Shown: piece by piece, positions 1-16,218 of the stretch
How positions within the stretch are numbered: position 1 is the stretch's first letter
Layout: every line of letters starts with the position of its first letter
NCBI GenBank assembly: GCA_950097015.1
Contig: CATNEN010000005.1
Span: forward strand, 3,649,501-3,713,500
Source of the DNA: Macrostomum hystrix
Taxonomy: Eukaryota > Platyhelminthes > Macrostomidae
DNA: 64,000 nt
Reading direction: 5' to 3'
Notes under the pieces: model-generated
Database searches by the model: none
What the model was told of the DNA's origin: nothing
What the model saw: the letters and a program-made list of their open reading frames with translations, nothing else
Translations under genes and position numbers: made by a program

Positions 1-3000
1 ATGGAGACACGGAATAGATGAGACACGGAGTAATGAGACAAGGGAAATGGAGACACGGAATAACTGAGACACGGAATAATGAGACAAGGGAAATGGAGAC
101 ACGGAATAGATGAGACACGGAGTAATGAGACAAGGGAAATGGAGACACGGAATAACTGAGACACGGAGTAATGAGACAAGGGAAATGGAGACACGGAATA
201 GATGAGACACGGAGTAATGAGACAAGGGAAATGGAGACACGGAATAGATGAGACACGGAGAGATGAGACAAGCGAAATGGAGACACGGAATAGATGAGAC
301 ACGGAGTAATGAGACAAGGGAAATGGAGACACGGAATAGATGAGACACGGAGTAATGAGACAAGGGAAATGGAGACACGGAATAACTGAGACACGGAGTA
401 ATGAGACAAGGGAAATGGAGACACGGAATAACTGAGACACGGAATAATGAGACAAGGGAAATGGAGACACGGAATAACTGAGACACGGAGTAATGAGACA
501 AGGGAAATGGAGACACGGAATAGATGAGACACGGAGTAATGAGACAAGGGAAATGGAGACACGGAATAGATGAGACACGGAGTAATGAGACAAGGGAAAT
601 GGAGACACGGAATAGATGAGACACGGAGTAATGAGACAAGGGAAATGGAGACACGGAATAGATGAGACACGGAGTAATGAGACAAGGGAAATGGAGACAC
701 GGAATAACTGAGACACGGAGTAATGAGACAAGGGAAATGGAGACACGGAATAGATGAGACACGGAGTAATGAGACAAGGGAAATGGAGACACGGAATAGA
801 TGAGACACGGAGTAATGAGACAAGGGAAATGGAGACACGGAATAGATGAGACACGGAGTAATGAGACAAGGGAAATGGAGACACGGAATAGATGAGACAC
901 GGAGAGATGAGACAAGGGAAATGGAGACACGGAATAGATGAGACACGGAGTAATGAGACAAGGGAAATGGAGACACGGAATAGATGAGACACGGAGTAAT
1001 GAGACAAGGGAAATGGAGACACGGAATAGATGAGACACGGAGTAATGAGACAAGGGAAATGGAGACACGGAATAGATGAGACACGGAGTAATGAGACAAG
1101 GGAAATGGAGACACGGAATAACTGAGACACGGAGTAATGAGACAAGGGAAATGGAGACACGGAATAGATGAGACACGGAGTAATGAGACAAGGGAAATGG
1201 AGACACGGAATAGATGAGACACGGAGTAATGAGACAAGGGAAATGGAGACACGGAATAACTGAGACACGGAATAATGAGACAAGGGAAATGGAGACACGG
1301 AATAACTGAGACACGGAGTAATGAGACAAGGGAAATGGAGACACGGAATAGATGAGACACGGAGTAATGAGACAAGGGAAATGGAGACACGGAATAGATG
1401 AGACACGGAGTAATGAGACAAGGGAAATGGAGACACGGAATAGATGAGACACGGAGTAATGAGACAAGGGAAATGGAGACACGGAATAACTGAGACACGG
1501 AATAATGAGACAAGGGAAATGGAGACACGGAATAACTGAGACACGGAGTAATGAGACAAGGGAAATGGAGACACGGAATAGATGAGACACGGAGTAATGA
1601 GACAAGGGAAATGGAGACACGGAATAGATGAGACACGGAGTAATGAGACAAGGGAAATGGAGACACGGAATAGATGAGACACGGAGTAATGAGACAAGGG
1701 AAATGGAGACACGGAATAGATGAGACACGGAATAATGAGACAAGGGAAATGGAGACACGGAATAACTGAGACACGGAATAATGAGACAAGGGAAATGGAG
1801 ACACGGAATAACTGAGACACGGAGTAATGAGACAAGGGAAATGGAGACACGGAATAGATGAGACACGGAGAGATGAGACACGGGAAATGGAGACACGGAA
1901 TAGATGAGACACGGAGTAATGAGACAAGGGAAATGGAGACACGGAATAGATGAGACACGGAGTAATGAGACAAGGGAAATGGAGACACGGAATGGATGAG
2001 ACACGGAGTAATGAGACAAGGGAAATGGAGACACGGAATAGATGAGACACGGAGTAATGAGACAAGGGAAATGGAGACACGGAATAGATGAGACACGGAG
2101 TAATGAGACAAGGGAAATGGAGACACGGAATAGATGAGACACGGAGTAATGAGACAAGGGAAATGGAGACACGGAATAACTGAGACACGGAATAATGAGA
2201 CAAGGGAAATGGAGACACGGAATAGATGAGACACGGAGTAATGAGACAAGGGAAATGGAGACACGGAATAGATGAGACACGGAGAGATGAGACAAGGGAA
2301 ATGGAGACACGGAATAACTGAGACACGGAGTAATGAGACAAGGGAAATGGAGACACGGAATAGATGAGACACGGAGAGATGAGACAAGCGAAATGGAGAC
2401 ACGGAATAGATGAGACACGGAGTAATGAGACAAGGGAAATGGAGACACGGAATAGATGAGACACGGAGTAATGAGACAAGGGAAATGGAGACACGGAATA
2501 GATGAGACACGGAGTAATGAGACAAGGGAAATGGAGACACGGAATAACTGAGACACGGAGTAATGAGACAAGGGAAATGGAGACACGGAATAGATGAGAC
2601 ACGGAGTAATGAGACAAGGGAAATGGAGACACGGAATAGATGAGACACGGAGAGATGAGACAAGCGAAATGGAGACACGGAATAGATGAGACACGGAGTA
2701 ATGAGACAAGGGAAATGGAGACACGGAATAGATGAGACACGGAGTAATGAGACAAGGGAAATGGAGACACGGAATAGATGAGACACGGAGTAATGAGACA
2801 AGGGAAATGGAGACACGGAATAGATGAGACACGGAGTAATGAGACAAGGGAAATGGAGACACGGAATAGATGAGACACGGAGTAATGAGACAAGGGAAAT
2901 GGAGACACGGAATAGATGAGACACGGAGTAATGAGACAAGGGAAATGGAGACACGGAATAGATGAGACACGGAGAGATGAGACAAGGGAAATGGAGACAC

Positions 3001-6000
3001 GGAATAGATGAGACACGGAGTAATGAGACAAGGGAAATGGAGACACGGAATAGATGAGACACGGAGTAATGAGACAAGGGAAATGGAGACACGGAATAGA
3101 TGAGACACGGAGTAATGAGACAAGGGAAATGGAGACACGGAATAGATGAGACACGGAGTAATGAGACAAGGGAAATGGAGACACGGAATAACTGAGACAC
3201 CGAGTAATGAGACAAGGGAAATGGAGACACGGAATAGATGAGACACGGAGTAATGAGACAAGGGAAATGGAGACACGGAATAGATGAGACACGGAGTAAT
3301 GAGACAAGGGAAATGGAGACACGGAATAACTGAGACACGGAATAATGAGACAAGGGAAATGGAGACACGGAATAACTGAGACACGGAGTAATGAGACAAG
3401 GGAAATGGAGACACGGAATAGATGAGACACGGAGTAATGAGACAAGGGAAATGGAGACACGGAATAGATGAGACACGGAGTAATGAGACAAGGGAAATGG
3501 AGACACGGAATAGATGAGACACGGAGTAATGAGACAAGGGAAATGGAGACACGGAATAACTGAGACACGGAATAATGAGACAAGGGAAATGGAGACACGG
3601 AATAACTGAGACACGGAGTAATGAGACAAGGGAAATGGAGACACGGAATAGATGAGACACGGAGTAATGAGACAAGGGAAATGGAGACACGGAATAGATG
3701 AGACACGGAGTAATGAGACAAGGGAAATGGAGACACGGAATAGATGAGACACGGAGTAATGAGACAAGGGAAATGGAGACACGGAATAGATGAGACACGG
3801 AATAATGAGACAAGGGAAATGGAGACACGGAATAACTGAGACACGGAATAATGAGACAAGGGAAATGGAGACACGGAATAACTGAGACACGGAGTAATGA
3901 GACAAGGGAAATGGAGACACGGAATAGATGAGACACGGAGAGATGAGACACGGGAAATGGAGACACGGAATAGATGAGACACGGAGTAATGAGACAAGGG
4001 AAATGGAGACACGGAATAGATGAGACACGGAGTAATGAGACAAGGGAAATGGAGACACGGAATGGATGAGACACGGAGTAATGAGACAAGGGAAATGGAG
4101 ACACGGAATAGATGAGACACGGAGTAATGAGACAAGGGAAATGGAGACACGGAATAGATGAGACACGGAGTAATGAGACAAGGGAAATGGAGACACGGAA
4201 TAACTGAGACACGGAATAATGAGACAAGGGAAATGGAGACACGGAATAGATGAGACACGGAGTAATGAGACAAGGGAAATGGAGACACGGAATAGATGAG
4301 ACACGGAGAGATGAGACAAGGGAAATGGAGACACGGAATAACTGAGACACGGAGTAATGAGACAAGGGAAATGGAGACACGGAATAGATGAGACACGGAG
4401 TAATGAGACAAGGGAAATGGAGACACGGAATGGATGAGACACGGAGTAATGAGACAAGGGAAATGGAGACACGGAATAGATGAGACACGGAGTAATGAGA
4501 CAAGGGAAATGGAGACACGGAATAGATGAGACACGGAGTAATGAGACAAGGGAAATGGAGACACGGAATAACTGAGACACGGAATAATGAGACAAGGGAA
4601 ATGGAGACACGGAATAGATGAGACACGGAGTAATGAGACAAGGGAAATGGAGACACGGAATAGATGAGACACGGAGAGATGAGACAAGGGAAATGGAGAC
4701 ACGGAATAACTGAGACACGGAGTAATGAGACAAGGGAAATGGAGACACGGAATAGATGAGACACGGAGAGATGAGACAAGCGAAATGGAGACACGGAATA
4801 GATGAGACACGGAGTAATGAGACAAGGGAAATGGAGACACGGAATAGATGAGACACGGAGTAATGAGACAAGGGAAATGGAGACACGGAATAGATGAGAC
4901 ACGGAGTAATGAGACAAGGGAAATGGAGACACGGAATAACTGAGACACGGAGTAATGAGACAAGGGAAATGGAGACACGGAATAGATGAGACACGGAGTA
5001 ATGAGACAAGGGAAATGGAGACACGGAATAGATGAGACAAGGAGAGATGAGAAAAGCGAAATGGAGACACGGAATAGATGAGACACGGAGTAATGAGACA
5101 AGGGAAATGGAGACACGGAATAGATGAGACACGGAGTAATGAGACAAGGGAAATGGAGACACGGAATAGATGAGACACGGAGTAATGAGACAAGGGAAAT
5201 GGAGACACGGAATAGATGAGACACGGAGTAATGAGACAAGGGAAATGGAGACACGGAATAGATGAGACACGGAGTAATGAGACAAGGGAAATGGAGACAC
5301 GGAATAGATGAGACACGGAGAGATGAGACAAGCGAAATGGAGACACGGAATAGATGAGACACGGAGTAATGAGACAAGGGAAATGGAGACACGGAATAGA
5401 TGAGACACGGAGTAATGAGACAAGGGAAATGGAGACACGGAATAGATGAGACACGGAGTAATGAGACAAGGGAAATGGAGACACGGAATAGATGAGACAC
5501 GGAGAGATGAGACAAGCGAAATGGAGACACGGAATAGATGAGACACGGAGTAATGAGACAAGGGAAATGGAGACACGGAATAGATGAGACACGGAGTAAT
5601 GAGACAAGGGAAATGGAGACACGGAATAGATGAGACACGGAGTAATGAGACAAGGGAAATGGAGACACGGAATAGATGAGACACGGAGTAGATGAGACAA
5701 GCGAAATGGAGACACGGAATAGATGAGACACGGAGTAATGAGACAAGGGAAATGGAGACACGGAATAGATGAGACACGGAGTAATGAGACAAGGGAAATG
5801 GAGACACGGAATAGATGAGACACGGAGAGATGAGACAAGCGAAATGGAGACACGGAATAGATGAGACACGGAATAATGAGACAAGGGAAATGGAGACACG
5901 GAATAGATGAGACACGGAGTAATGAGACAAGGGAAATGGAGACACGGAATAGATGAGACACGGAGTAATGAGACAAGGGAAATGGAGACACGGAATAGAT

Positions 6001-9000
6001 GAGACACGGAGAGATGAGACAAGCGAAATGGAGACACGGAATAGATGAGACACGGAGTAATGAGACAAGGGAAATGGAGACACGGAATAGATGAGACACG
6101 GAGTAATGAGACAAGGGAAATGGAGACACGGAATAGATGAGACACGGAGAGATGAGACAAGCGAAATGGAGACACGGAATAGATGAGACACGGAGTAATG
6201 AGACAAGGGAAATGGAGACACGGAATAGATGAGACACGGAGTAATGAGACAAGGGAAATGGAGACACGGAATAGATGAGACACGGAGTAATGAGACAAGG
6301 GAAATGGAGACACGGAATAGATGAGACACGGAGTAATGAGACAAGGGAAATGGAGACACGGAATAGATGAGACACGGAGTAATGAGACAAGGGAAATGGA
6401 GACACGGAATAACTGAGACACGGAATAATGAGACAAGGGAAATGGAGACACGGAATAGATGAGACACGGAGTAATGAGACAAGGGAAATGGAGACACGGA
6501 ATAGATGAGACACGGAGTAATGAGACAAGGGAAATGGAGACACGGAATAGATGAGACACGGAGTAATGAGACAAGGGAAATGGAGACACGGAATAGATGA
6601 GACACGGAGTAATGAGACAAGGGAAATGGAGACACGGAATAGATGAGACACGGAGTAATGAGACAAGGGAAATGGAGACACGGAATAACTGAGACACGGA
6701 AGTAATGAGACAAGGGAAATGGAGACACGGAATAACTGAGACACGGAGTAATGAGACAAGGGAAATGGAGACACGGAATAGATGAGACACGGAGTAATGA
6801 GACAAGGGAAATGGAGACACGGAATAGATGAGACACGGAGTAATGAGACAAGGGAAATGGAGACACGGAATAGATGAGACACGGAGTAATGAGACAATGG
6901 AAATGGAGACACGGAATAGATGACACACGGAGTAATGAGACAAGGGAAATGGAGACACGGAATAGATGAGACACGGAGTAATGAGACAAGGGAAATGGAG
7001 ACACGGAATAGATGAGACACGGAGTAATGAGACAAGGGAAATGGAGACACGGAATAACTGAGACACGGAATAATGAGACAAGGGAAATGGAGACACGGAA
7101 TAACTGAGACACGGAGTAATGAGACAAGGGAAATGGAGACACGGAATAGATGAGACACGGAGTAATGAGACAAGGGAAATGGAGACACGGAATAGATGAG
7201 ACACGGAGTAATGAGACAAGGGAAATGGAGACACGGAATAGATGAGACACGGAGTAATGAGACAAGGGAAATGGAGACACGGAATAGACTGAGACACGGA
7301 GTAATGAGACAAGGGAAATGGAGACACGGAATAGATGAGACACGGAGTAATGAGACAAGGGAAATGGAGACACGGAATAACTGAGACACGGAGTAATGAG
7401 ACAAGGGAAATGGAGACACGGAATAGATGAGACACGGAGTAATGAGACAAGGGAAATGGAGACACGGAATAGATGAGACACGGAGTAATGAGACAAGGGA
7501 AATGGAGACACGGAATAGATGAGACACGGAGTAATGAGACAAGGGAAATGGAGACACGGAATAGATGAGACACGGAATAATGAGACAAGGGAAATGGAGA
7601 CACGGAATAACTGAGACACGGAATAATGAGACAAGGGAAATGGAGACACGGAATAGATGAGACACGGAGTAATGAGACAAGGGAAATGGAGACACGGAAT
7701 AGATGAGACACGGAGAGATGAGACACGGGAAATGGAGACACGGAATAGATGAGACACGGAGTAATGAGACAAGGGAAATGGAGAGACGGAATAGATGAGA
7801 CACGGAGTAATGAGACAAGGGAAATGGAGACACGGAATAACTGAGACACGGAGTAATGAGACAAGGGAAATGGAGACACGGAATAGATGAGACACGGAGT
7901 AATGAGACAAGGGAAATGGAGACACGGAATAGATGAGACACGGAGTAATGAGACAAGGGAAATGGAGACACGGAATAGATGAGACACGGAGTAATGAGAC
8001 AAGGGAAATGGAGACACGGAATAGACTGAGACACGGAATAATGAGACAAGGGAAATGGAGACACGGAATAACTGAGACACGGAGTAATGAGACAAGGGAA
8101 ATGGAGACACGGAATAGATGAGACACGGAGTAATGAGACAAGGGAAATGGAGACACGGAATAACTGAGACACGGAGTAATGAGACAAGGGAAATGGAGAC
8201 ACGGAATAGATGAGACACGGAGTAATGAGACAAGGGAAATGGAGACACGGAATAGATGAGACACGGAGTAATGAGACAAGGGAAATGGAGACACGGAATA
8301 GATGAGACACTGAGTAATGAGACAAGGGAAATGGAGACACGGAATAGATGAGACACTGAGTAATGAGACAAGGGAAATGGAGACACGGAATAGATGAGAC
8401 ACGGAGTAATGAGACAAGGGAAATGGAGACACGGAATAACTGAGACACGGAGAGATGAGACAAGCGAAATGGAGACACGGAATAGATGAGACACGGAGTA
8501 ATGAGACAAGGGAAATGGAGACACGGAATAGATGAGACACGGAGTAATGAGACAAGGGAAATGGAGACACGGAATAGATGAGACACGGAGTAATGAGACA
8601 AGGGAAATGGAGACACGGAATAGATGAGACACGGAATAATGAGACAAGGGAAATGGAGACACGGAATAACTGAGACACGGAATAATGAGACAAGGGAAAT
8701 GGAGACACGGAATAGATGAGACACGGAGTAATGAGACAAGGGAAATGGAGACACGGAATAGATGAGACACGGAGTAGATGAGACAAGGGAAATGGAGACA
8801 CGGAATAGATGAGACACGGAGTAATGAGACAAGGGAAATGGAGAGACGGAATAGATGAGACACGGAGTAATGAGACAAGGGAAATGGAGACACGGAATAA
8901 CTGAGACACGGAGTAATGAGACAAGGGAAATGGAGACACGGAATAGATGAGACACGGAGTAATGAGACAAGGGAAATGGAGACACGGAATAGATGAGACA

Positions 9001-12000
9001 CGGAGTAATGAGACAAGGGAAATGGAGACACGGAATAGATGAGACACGGAGTAAGTGAGACAAGGGAAATGGAGACACGGAATAGATGAGACACGGAGTA
9101 ATGAGACAAGGGAAATGGAGACACGGAATAGACTGAGACACGGAGTAATGAGACAAGGGAAATGGAGACACGGAATAGATGAGACACGGAGTAATGAGAC
9201 AAGGGAAATGGAGACACGGAATAGACTGAGACACGGAGTAATGAGACAAGGGAAATGGAGACACGGAATAGATGAGACACGGAGTAATGAGACAAGGGAA
9301 ATGGAGACACGGAATAGATGAGACACGGAGTAATGAGACAAGGGAAATGGAGACACGGAATAGATGAGACACGGAGTAATGAGACAAGGGAAATGGAGAC
9401 ACGGAATAGATGAGACACGGAGTAATGAGACAAGGGAAATGGAGACACGGAATAGATGAGACACGGAGTAATGAGACAAGGGAAATGGAGACACGGAATA
9501 GATGAGACACGGAGTAATGAGACAAGGGAAATGGAGACACGGAATAGATGAGACACGGAGTAATGAGACAAGGGAAATGGAGACACGGAATAGATGAGAC
9601 ACGGAGTAATGAGACAAGGGAAATGGAGACACGGAATAGATGAGACACGGAGTAATGAGACAAGGGAAATGGAGACACGGAATAGACTGAGACACGGAGT
9701 AATGAGACAAGGGAAATGGAGACACGGAATAGATGAGACACGGAGTAATGAGACAAGGGAAATGGAGACACGGAATAGATGAGACACGGAGTAATGAGAC
9801 AAGGGAAATGGAGACACGGAATAGATGAGACACGGAGTAATGAGACAAGGGAAATGGAGACACGGAATAGATGAGACACGGAGTAATGAGACAAGGGAAA
9901 TGGAGACACGGAATAGATGAGACACGGAGTAATGAGACAAGGGAAATGGAGACACGGAATAGATGAGACACGGAGTAATGAGACAAGGGAAATGGAGACA
10001 CGGAATAACTGAGACACGGAGTAATGAGACAAGGGAAATGGAGACACGGAATAGATGAGACACGGAGTAATGAGACAAGGGAAATGGAGACACGGAATAG
10101 ATGAGACACGGAGTAATGAGACAAGGGAAATGGAGACACGGAATAGATGAGACACGGAGTAATGAGACAAGGGAAATGGAGACACGGAATAGATGAGACA
10201 CGGAGTAATGAGACAAGGGAAATGGAGACACGGAATAGATGAGACACGGAGTAATGAGACAAGGGAAATGGAGACACGGAATAGACTGAGACACGGAGTA
10301 ATGAGACAAGGGAAATGGAGACACGGAATAGATGAGACACGGAGTAATGAGACAAGGGAAATGGAGACACGGAATAACTGAGACACGGAATAATGAGACA
10401 AGGGAAATGGAGACACGGAATAACTGAGACACGGAGTAATGAGACAAGGGAAATGGAGACACGGAATAGATGAGACACGGAGTAATGAGACAAGGGAAAT
10501 GGAGACACGGAATAGATGAGACACGGAGTAATGAGACAAGGGAAATGGAGACACGGAATAGATGAGACACGGAGTAATGAGACAAGGGAAATGGAGACAC
10601 GGAATAGATGAGACACTGGAGTAATGAGACAAGGGAAATGGAGACACGGAATAGATGAGACACGGAGTAATGAGACAAGGGAAATGGAGACACGGAATAG
10701 ATGAGACACGGAGTAATGAGACAAGGGAAATGGAGACACGGAATAGATGAGACACGGAGTAATGAGACAAGGGAAATGGAGACACGGAATAGATGAGACA
10801 CGGAGTAATGAGACAAGGGAAATGGAGACACGGAATAGATGAGACACGGAGTAATGAGACAAGGGAAATGGAGACACGGAATAGATGAGACACGGAGTAG
10901 ATGAGACAAGGGAAATGGAGACACGGAATAGATGAGACACGGAGTAATGAGACAAGGGAAATGGAGACACGGAATAGATGAGACACGGAGTAATGAGACA
11001 AGGGAAATGGAGACACGGAATAGATGAGACACGGAGTAATGAGACAAGGGAAATGGAGACACGGAATAGATGAGACACGGAGTAATGAGACAAGGGAAAT
11101 GGAGACACGGAATAGATGAGACACGGAGTAATGAGACAAGGGAAATGGAGACACGGAATAGATGAGACACGGAGTAATGAGACAAGGGAAATGGAGACAC
11201 GGAATAGATGAGACACGGAGTAATGAGACAAGGGAAATGGAGACACGGAATAGATGAGACACGGAGTAATGAGACAAGGGAAATGGAGACACGGAATAGA
11301 TGAGACACGGAGTAATGAGACAAGGGAAATGGAGACACGGAATAGATGAGACACGGAGTAATGAGACAAGGGAAATGGAGACACGGAATAGATGAGACAC
11401 GGAGTAATGAGACAAGGGAAATGGAGACACGGAATAGATGAGACACGGAGTAATGAGACAAGGGAAATGGAGACACGGAATAGATGAGACACGGAGTAAT
11501 GAGACAAGGGAAATGGAGACACGGAATAGATGAGACACGGAGTAATGAGACAAGGGAAATGGAGACACGGAATAGATGAGACACGGAGTAATGAGACAAG
11601 GGAAATGGAGACACGGAATAGATGAGACACGGAGTAATGAGACAAGGGAAATGGAGACACGGAATAGATGAGACACGGAGTAATGAGACAAGGGAAATGG
11701 AGACACGGAATAGATGAGACACGGAGTAATGAGACAAGGGAAATGGAGACACGGAATAGATGAGACACGGAGTAATGAGACAAGGGAAATGGAGACACGG
11801 AATAGATGAGACACGGAGTAATGAGACAAGGGAAATGGAGACACGGAATAACTGAGACACGGAAGTAATGAGACAAGGGAAATGGAGACACGGAATAGAC
11901 TGAGACACGGAGTAATGAGACAAGGGAAATGGAGACACGGAATAGATGAGACACGGAGTAATGAGACAAGGGAAATGGAGACACGGAATAGATGAGACAC

Positions 12001-15000
12001 GGAGTAATGAGACAAGGGAAATGGAGACACGGAATAGATGAGACACGGAGTAATGAGACAAGGGAAATGGAGACACGGAATAGATGAGACACGGAGTAAT
12101 GAGACAAGGGAAATGGAGACACGGAATAGATGAGACACGGAGTAATGAGACAAGGGAAATGGAGACACGGAATAGATGAGACACGGAGTAATGAGACAAG
12201 GGAAATGGAGACACGGAATAGACTGAGACACGGAGTAATGAGACAAGGGAAATGGAGACACGGAATAGATGAGACACGGAGTAATGAGACAAGGGAAATG
12301 GAGACACGGAATAGATGAGACACTGGAGTAATGAGACAAGGGAAATGGAGACACGGAATAGATGAGACACGGAGTAATGAGACAAGGGAAATGGAGACAC
12401 GGAATAGACTGAGACACGGAGTAATGAGACAAGGGAAATGGAGACACGGAATAGATGAGACACGGAGTAATGAGACAAGGGAAATGGAGACACGGATAGA
12501 TGAGACACGGAGTAATGAGACAAGGGAAATGGAGACACGGAATAGATGAGACACGGAGTAATGAGACAAGGGAAATGGAGACACGGAATAGATGAGACAC
12601 GGAGTAATGAGACAAGGGAAATGGAGACACGGAATAGATGAGACACGGAGTAATGAGACAAGGGAAATGGAGACACGGAATAGATGAGACACGGAGTAAT
12701 GAGACAAGGGAAATGGAGACACGGAATAGATGAGACACGGAGTAATGAGACAAGGGAAATGGAGACACGGAATAGATGAGACACGGAGTAATGAGACAAG
12801 GGAAATGGAGACACGGAATAGATGAGACACGGAGTAATGAGACAAGGGAAATGGAGACACGGAATAGATGAGACACGGAGTAATGAGACAAGGGAAATGG
12901 AGACACGGAATAGACTGAGACACGGAGTAATGAGACAAGGGAAATGGAGACACGGAATAGATGAGACACGGAGTAATGAGACAAGGGAAATGGAGCACGG
13001 AATAGATGAGACACGGAGTAATGAGACAAGGGAAATGGAGACACGGAATAGATGAGACACGGAGTAATGAGACAAGGGAAATGGAGACACGGAATAGATG
13101 AGACACGGAGTAATGAGACAAGGGAAATGGAGACACGGAATAGATGAGACACGGAGTAATGAGACAAGGGAAATGGAGACACGGAATAGATGAGACACGG
13201 AGTAATGAGACAAGGGAAATGGAGACACGGAATAGATGAGACACGGAGTAATGAGACAAGGGAAATGGAGACACGGAATAGATGAGACACGGAGTAATGA
13301 GACAAGGGAAATGGAGACACGGAATAGATGAGACACGGAGTAATGAGACAAGGGAAATGGAGACACGGAATAGATGAGACACGGAGTAATGAGACAAGGG
13401 AAATGGAGACACGGAATAGATGAGACACGGAGTAATGAGACAAGGGAAATGGAGACACGGAATAGATGAGACACGGAGTAATGAGACAAGGGAAAAGACA
13501 CGGAATAGATGAGACACGGAGTAATGAGACAAGGGAAATGGAGACACGGAATAGACTGAGACACGGAGTAATGAGACAAGGGAAATGGAGACACGGAATA
13601 GATGAGACACGGAGTAGATGAGACAAGGGAAATGGAGACACGGAATAGATGAGACACGGAGTAATGAGACAAGGAAAATGGAGACACGGAATAGATGAGA
13701 CACGGAGTAATGAGACAAGGGAAATGGAGACACGGAATAGATGAGACACGGAGTAATGAGACAAGGGAAATGGAGACACGGAATAGATGAGACACGGAGT
13801 AATGAGACAAGGGAAATGGAGACACGGAATAGATGAGACACGGAGTAATGAGACAAGGGAAATGGAGACACGGAATAGACTGAGACACGGAGTAATGAGA
13901 CAAGGGAAATGGAGACACGGAATAGATGAGACACGGAGTAATGAGACAAGGGAAATGGAGACACGGAATAGATGAGACACGGAGTAATGAGACAAATGGA
14001 GACACGGAATAACTGAGACACGGAGTAATGAGACAAGGGAAATGGAGACACGGAATAGATGAGACACGGAGTAATGAGACAAGGGAAATGGAGACACGGA
14101 ATAGACTGAGACACGGAGTAATGAGACAAGGGAAATGGAGACACGGAATAGATGAGACACGGAGAGATGAGACAAGGGAAATGGAGACACGGAATAGATG
14201 AGACACGGAGTAATGAGACAAGGGAAATGGAGACACGGAATAGATGAGACACGGAGTAATGAGACAAGGGAAATGGAGACACGGTAATAAGATGAGACAC
14301 GGAGTAATGAGACAAGGGAAATGGAGACACGGAATAGACTGAGACACGGAGTAATGAGACAAGGGAAATGGAGACACGGAATAGATGAGACACGGAGTAA
14401 TGAGACAAGGGAAATGGAGACACGGAATAGACTGAGACACGGAGTAATGAGACAAGGGAAATGGAGACACGGAATAGATGAGACACGGAGTAATGGACAC
14501 GGAATAACTGAGACACGGAGTAATGAGACAAGGGAAATGGAGACACGGAATAGATGAGACACGGAGTAATGAGACAAGGGAAATGGAGACACGGAATAGA
14601 CTGAGACACGGAGTAATGAGACAAGGGAAATGGAGACACGGAATAGATGAGACACGGAGTAGATGAGACAAGGGAAATGGAGACACGGAATAGATGAGAC
14701 ACGGAGTAATGAGACAAGGGAAATGGAGACACGGAATAGATGAGACACGGAGTAATGAGACAAGGGAAATGGAGACACGGAGTAATGAGACAAGGGAAAT
14801 GGAGACACGGAGTAATGAGACAAGGGAAATGGAGACACGGAATAACTGAGACACGGAGTAATGAGACAAGGGAAATGGAGACACGGAATAGATGAGACAC
14901 GGAGTAATGAGACAAGGGAAATGGAGACACGGAATAGACTGAGACACGGAGTAATGAGACAAGGGAAATGGAGACACGGAATAGATGAGACACGGAAGAC

Positions 15001-16212
15001 AAGGGAAATGGAGACACGGAATAGATGAGACACGGAGTAATTGAGACAAGGGAAATGGAGACACGGAATAGATGAGACACGGAGTAATGAGACAAGGGAA
15101 ATGGAGACACGAATAGATGAGACACGGAGTAATGAGACAGGGGAAATGGAGACACGGAATAGATGAGACACGGAGATAATGAGACAAGGAGCGAAATGGA
15201 GACACGGAATAGATGAGACACGGAGTAATGAGACAAGGAAATGGAGACACGGAATAGATGAGACACGGAGTAATGAGACAAGGGAAATGGAGACACGGAA
15301 TAGATGAGACACGGAGTAATGAGACAAGGGAAATGGAGACACGGAATAGATGAGACACGGAGATAATGAGACAAGGGAAAATGGAGACACGGAATAGATG
15401 AGACACGGAGTAATGAGACAAGGGAAATGGAGACACGGAATAGACTGAGACCGGAGTAATGAGACAAGGGAAATGGAGACACGGAATAGACTGAGAGAGA
15501 CAAGGGGAAAATGGAGACACGGAATAGATGAGACACGGAGTAATGAGACAAGGGAAATGGAGACACGGAATAGATGAGACACGGAGATAGATGAGACAAG
15601 GGAAAATGGAGACACGGAATAGATGAGACACGGAGTAATGAGGACAAGGGAAATGGAGACACGGAATAGATGAGACACGGAGTAATGAACAAGGGAAATG
15701 GAGACACGGAATAACTGAGACACGGAGTAATGAGACAAGGGAAATGGAGACAACGGATAGATGAGACACGGAGTAATGAGACAAGGGAAAAATGGAGACA
15801 CGGAAATAGATGAGACCACGGAGTAATGAGACAAGGGAAAATGGAGACACGGAATAGATGAGACACGGAGTAATGAGACAAGGGAAATGGAGACACGGAA
15901 TAGATGAGACAACGGAGTAATGAGACAAGGGAAATGGAGACACGGAATAGATGAGACACGGAGTAATGAGACAAGGGAAATGGAGACACGGAATAGATGA
16001 GACACGGAGTAATGAGACAAGGGAAATGGAGACACGGAATAGATGAGACACGGAGTAATGAGACAAGGGAAATGGAGACACGGAATAGATGAGACACGGA
16101 GTAATGAGACAAGGGAAATGGAGACACGGAATAGATGAGACACGGAGTAATGAGACAAGGGAAATGGAGACACGGAATAGATGAGACACGGAGTAATGAG
16201 ACAAGGGAAATG
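1..16212. repeat. 46-bp minisatellite array 1 (about 352 units)
   Basis: Head-to-tail 46-bp units continue past the left window edge. Each unit is three diverged sub-repeats: GAGACAAGGGAAATG (15), GAGACACGGAATAGAT (16) and GAGACACGGAGTAAT (15). The plus strand is about 78% purine. Common variants replace ATAGAT by ATAACT, GAGTAAT by GAATAAT or GAGAGAT, and AAGGG by AAGCG. From about 7280 onward, 47-bp units with ATAGACTGAG become common. Single-base indels and broken units cluster in about 14280-15910, near the right edge. The array lies downstream of the last visible ODAD3 exon, so it probably sits in an ODAD3 intron. A satellite or assembly-collapsed repeat is the alternative. Confidence 0.98.
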
Positions 16213-16218
16213 CTTAAA

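Noticed and set aside
7196-14557. Short plus-strand ORFs of 62-88 codons in array 1
   Set aside because: They arise where 47-bp units happen to skip a stop; pure repeat translation (MRHGVMRQGKWRHG).
1-16212. CRISPR-like array
   Set aside because: Units are contiguous with no spacers, and the setting is a eukaryotic genome.
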